Below, piece after piece: positions 13,728 to 14,894 of a DNA stretch of 14,894 bases. Positions within the stretch are counted from its first letter, which is position 1. The number at the start of each line of letters is the position of its first letter. The stretch lies in NCBI GenBank assembly GCA_029240815.1, contig JARDZO010000128.1:1-14894 (forward strand). The letters are read 5' to 3'. The notes beneath the pieces are model-generated. The model ran no database searches and was not told the DNA's origin. It worked only from the letters and a program-made list of their open reading frames with translations. This DNA is from Brevibacillus sp. (lineage in GTDB: Bacteria; Bacillota; Bacilli; Brevibacillales; Brevibacillaceae). The translations under genes and the position numbers were made by a program.

Positions 13728-13757
13728 TAGTATGACCAGACAGATGGCATTGAATGA
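13728..13757 (-). promoter_or_regulatory. Candidate sigma-G promoter of sspK
   Basis: Minus-strand CATACTA (13734-13728) matches the sigma-G/sigma-F -10 form CATnmTA completely. Eighteen bases upstream is TCATT (13757-13753), which matches three of the five -35 positions (GMATR). Start of transcription would be about 26 bases before the start codon. Confidence 0.55.
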
Positions 13758-13792
13758 GGGCATTATAAGGATACAGAAGGGTTGGGAATCAG

Positions 13793-14062
13793 ATGGCCAA
13801 AAAACAGCAACGCAAGCCGCAGCGTCCGTCTCATGAGGCGGCAACCGAAACCAAGAATGGACTGAACCTAAAAGAAATGCTGAATGCCGATGCGCTTGGC
13901 AAATTAAAGCAGTTGGAAAAAGACATGAAAGCGGAAAGCGAGCGACAAGTGCAGGAAGCAGCCGAGAAAAAACGACGCGAACAGGAAGAACGCGAAAAGA
14001 ACAAGAGCTTTGGCGAGCTGCTCGATGACTATGAAAAAAAAGGCAAAGGCAAATACAGCTGA
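13793..14062 (+). CDS. DUF3886/YqkE-like small charged protein
   Basis: An 89-residue, highly charged protein. A basic N-terminus (MAKKQQRKPQRP) is followed by LNLKEMLNADALGKLKQLEK. A long Lys/Glu/Arg-rich helix that is probably coiled coil (about 38-70) comes next, then SFGELLDDYEKKGKGKY. The middle and final blocks resemble the uncharacterised Bacillales family DUF3886 (YqkE), recalled rather than searched. No membrane segment or cysteine is present. The ribosome site is poor: only GGGTTGGGA lies near ATG 13793. The stop overlaps the next small start codon (TGATG), suggesting coupled translation. It is divergent from sspK with less than 100 bases between the starts, so both could share a regulatory region. 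The function is unknown. Confidence 0.72.
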   Translation: MAKKQQRKPQRPSHEAATETKNGLNLKEMLNADALGKLKQLEKDMKAESERQVQEAAEKKRREQEEREKNKSFGELLDDYEKKGKGKYS

Positions 14063-14211
14063 TGCGGGAGGGACAGCAAAACGACCGACCGGACACTTCG
14101 AAAAATGGCATGATGAAAAAGCGTGAGCTCACCGTAAAGGATGAGTCGATCAAGCAAAGAGGACGAGCTGTCTTGAGCCGTTTAGGAAAAAAGGATGTGC
14201 CAAAGGAGTGA
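14062..14211 (+). CDS. Hypothetical 49-residue basic protein
   Basis: The frame starts at ATG 14062, whose A is the last base of the preceding stop (TGATG), and ends at TGA 14209-14211. The protein is rich in Lys and Arg, with DESIKQRGRAVLSRLGKKDV as its most structured part, which could form one amphipathic helix. There is no separate ribosome site, so expression would rely on coupling with the preceding gene. ATG codons at 14110 and 14113 are alternative starts, equally poorly supported. I do not recognise a family. Reality rests on the tight overlap, same strand and sensible composition. Confidence 0.45.
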   Translation: MREGQQNDRPDTSKNGMMKKRELTVKDESIKQRGRAVLSRLGKKDVPKE

Positions 14212-14261
14212 TTTTTTTTCTCCGCTTCCCATATAGCTAGGAGAGGGAAGGGAGGGAGATC

Positions 14262-14438
14262 ATGGGGACAATCCTGCTCCTGATCAGTCTCCTCTGTGTG
14301 GCCGTGGGCACCTGGAAGCTGATCGGCATTTACAAAACGGGCAAAACGGACAGCAAACCGCTTTGGTGGACGGTGGCAGTCGCGGGGATTGCGCTGTTTT
14401 TTCTTTTGAAGCTGATGACCGATACTTTACCAACGTAA
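14262..14438 (+). CDS. Small membrane protein with two helices, hypothetical
   Basis: A 58-residue protein with two hydrophobic segments. Residues 3-16 (TILLLISLLCVAVG) and about 36-52 (WTVAVAGIALFFLLKL) flank a short basic loop with YKTGKTDSK, so a hairpin in the membrane is expected. GGGAGGGAG (14250-14258) lies three bases before ATG 14262, a strong ribosome site though close. A textbook terminator begins two bases after the stop codon, which supports a real gene. It is 50 bases after the previous small frame and probably cotranscribed with it. No family is recognised. Confidence 0.7.
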   Translation: MGTILLLISLLCVAVGTWKLIGIYKTGKTDSKPLWWTVAVAGIALFFLLKLMTDTLPT

Positions 14439-14439
14439 A

Positions 14440-14480
14440 CAAGCACCTGCAGCTATAGCTGGCAGGTGCTTGTTTTTTTT
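14440..14480 (+). terminator. Terminator after the small membrane protein gene
   Basis: CAAGCACCTGC (14440-14450) pairs perfectly with GCAGGTGCTTG (14462-14472), followed by eight T. The loop region AGCTATAGCT is itself self-complementary and lengthens the stem. It ends the three-gene small-protein group. Confidence 0.95.
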
Positions 14481-14518
14481 GTAATATCGGAAAGTGCTTA
14501 TCAGCATAGCGGAGGTGG

Positions 14519-14719
14519 GGAGAAGCAGGTTTCCGATCTACGCTCCAGCCTACACCCTGCAAAGAAGATTAGACTGTCCGCTCCACAACGATTCACGGGG
14601 AAGCGGTAAAGTAGTAGACTCTACGCAGGGAACTCAGAGGTACCGCTTCTTGATCCCGTGAATTCGTTGTTCCGCTAAGCTGGGTTCCGGAGTCGCTCCG
14701 CCTGGAAACCTGCTTCTCC
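14519..14719. repeat. Second giant interrupted hairpin, about 200 bases
   Basis: Outer arms GGAGAAGCAGGTTTCC (14519-14534) and GGAAACCTGCTTCTCC (14704-14719) are perfectly complementary over 16 bases. ACAACGATTCACGGG (14585-14599) pairs with CCCGTGAATTCGTTGT (14655-14670) with one bulge. GAAGCGGTA (14600-14608) pairs with TACCGCTTC (14641-14649). No coding frame fits. Its sequence differs from the hairpin at 300-499, but size and nested, interrupted architecture are the same. The following 14720-14817 holds only weak short hairpins (GTGG/CCAC near 14731; GGGGG/CCCCC near 14765-14787). No recombinase or reverse transcriptase is nearby. Confidence 0.75.
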
Positions 14720-14817
14720 TGCGAGCTTTTGTGGTTTCTAGCCACCTTTTTAGCGATTATTCAAGGGGGAAAAGCTTAAAGCCCCCCAGGAAAAAGAAAG
14801 TTGGATAGCCAAGGATG

Positions 14818-14894
14818 GCCGAGGAAAAAAGGGAAAAAAGCGGAGGCGTTTGGGACACAGCCCAAGCGGAGTGGAAAAAGGGGAACACGCCTGA
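14818..14894 (+). repeat. Left part of a second copy of repeat family A, cut by the window end
   Basis: The bases GAGGAAAAAAGGGAAAAAAG (14821-14840), then GGGACACAGCC (14852-14862) and GCGGAGTGGAAAAAG (14866-14880) followed by GGAACACGC, align without large gaps to 300-370. Both copies read on the plus strand. The right arm of this copy lies outside the window. A short CCCAGGAAAAAG at 14786-14797 also matches the left boundary of the first copy. Confidence 0.8.

Noticed and set aside
14211..14260. Hairpin or terminator between the two last small genes
   Set aside because: GGAG/CTCC and CTTCCC/GGGAAG stems are only four to six bases, and the T-run lies in a loop, so termination is unlikely.
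14600..14650. Retron-like msr-msd region in the second giant hairpin
   Set aside because: No reverse transcriptase gene is present nearby in the window, and a hairpin alone is not evidence for a retron.

Overview
The window looks like a chromosomal segment of an endospore-forming Bacillota bacterium of moderate GC content, most likely Brevibacillus or a close relative. Supporting signs are strong AGGAGG-type ribosome sites, many hairpin-plus-T-run terminators, a small acid-soluble spore protein gene of the SspK type, a ykkC (guanidine-I) riboswitch ahead of a YkkC/YkkD pair, and several small genes of the kind found in Bacillales. The genus is inferred from overall resemblance and was not tested by a search. 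No rRNA, tRNA, CRISPR array, transposase or phage gene was seen.

Layout. 1-112 is the tail of an unidentified gene with its terminator. 113-632 has no gene but contains a 200-base interrupted hairpin (300-499) and a near-consensus sigma-A promoter for an alpha/beta hydrolase (633-1442). That gene converges on a low-molecular-weight tyrosine phosphatase (1487-1948, minus). A palindrome-rich divergent intergenic region follows. Then come a membrane histidine kinase (2140-3966) and a sigma-54 enhancer-binding response regulator (3963-5357), coupled by an ATGA overlap. Behind a strong terminator lies a good sigma-54 (-24/-12) promoter and an AtoE-type short-chain fatty acid transporter (5527-6855). 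The order suggests that the two-component system switches on the transporter with SigL/RpoN.

6949-7824 is a guanidine-I riboswitch, its terminator and the two-subunit SMR guanidinium exporter GdnC/GdnD. Next is a cation diffusion facilitator (7985-8956), convergent with a CNNM/CBS/CorC-type transporter (9033-10385, minus). The minus strand continues with an M50 site-2-type protease, a cysteine-free HesB-like protein and a DUF3905-like protein. The right part holds a glycosyltransferase-2-like gene without a DxD motif, the 43-residue sspK-like gene (13564-13695, minus) with a sigma-G-like -10, a DUF3886/YqkE-like gene and two further very small genes.

The last 450 bases are non-coding. They hold a second giant interrupted hairpin of about 200 bases (14519-14719) and the left part of another copy of the first hairpin family (14818 to the window end). 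These long-hairpin elements are the least explained part of the window. The other main points of interest are the sigma-54 circuit around atoE, the degenerate ATP-site G1 box of its kinase, and the glycosyltransferase-like protein lacking its metal-binding motif.
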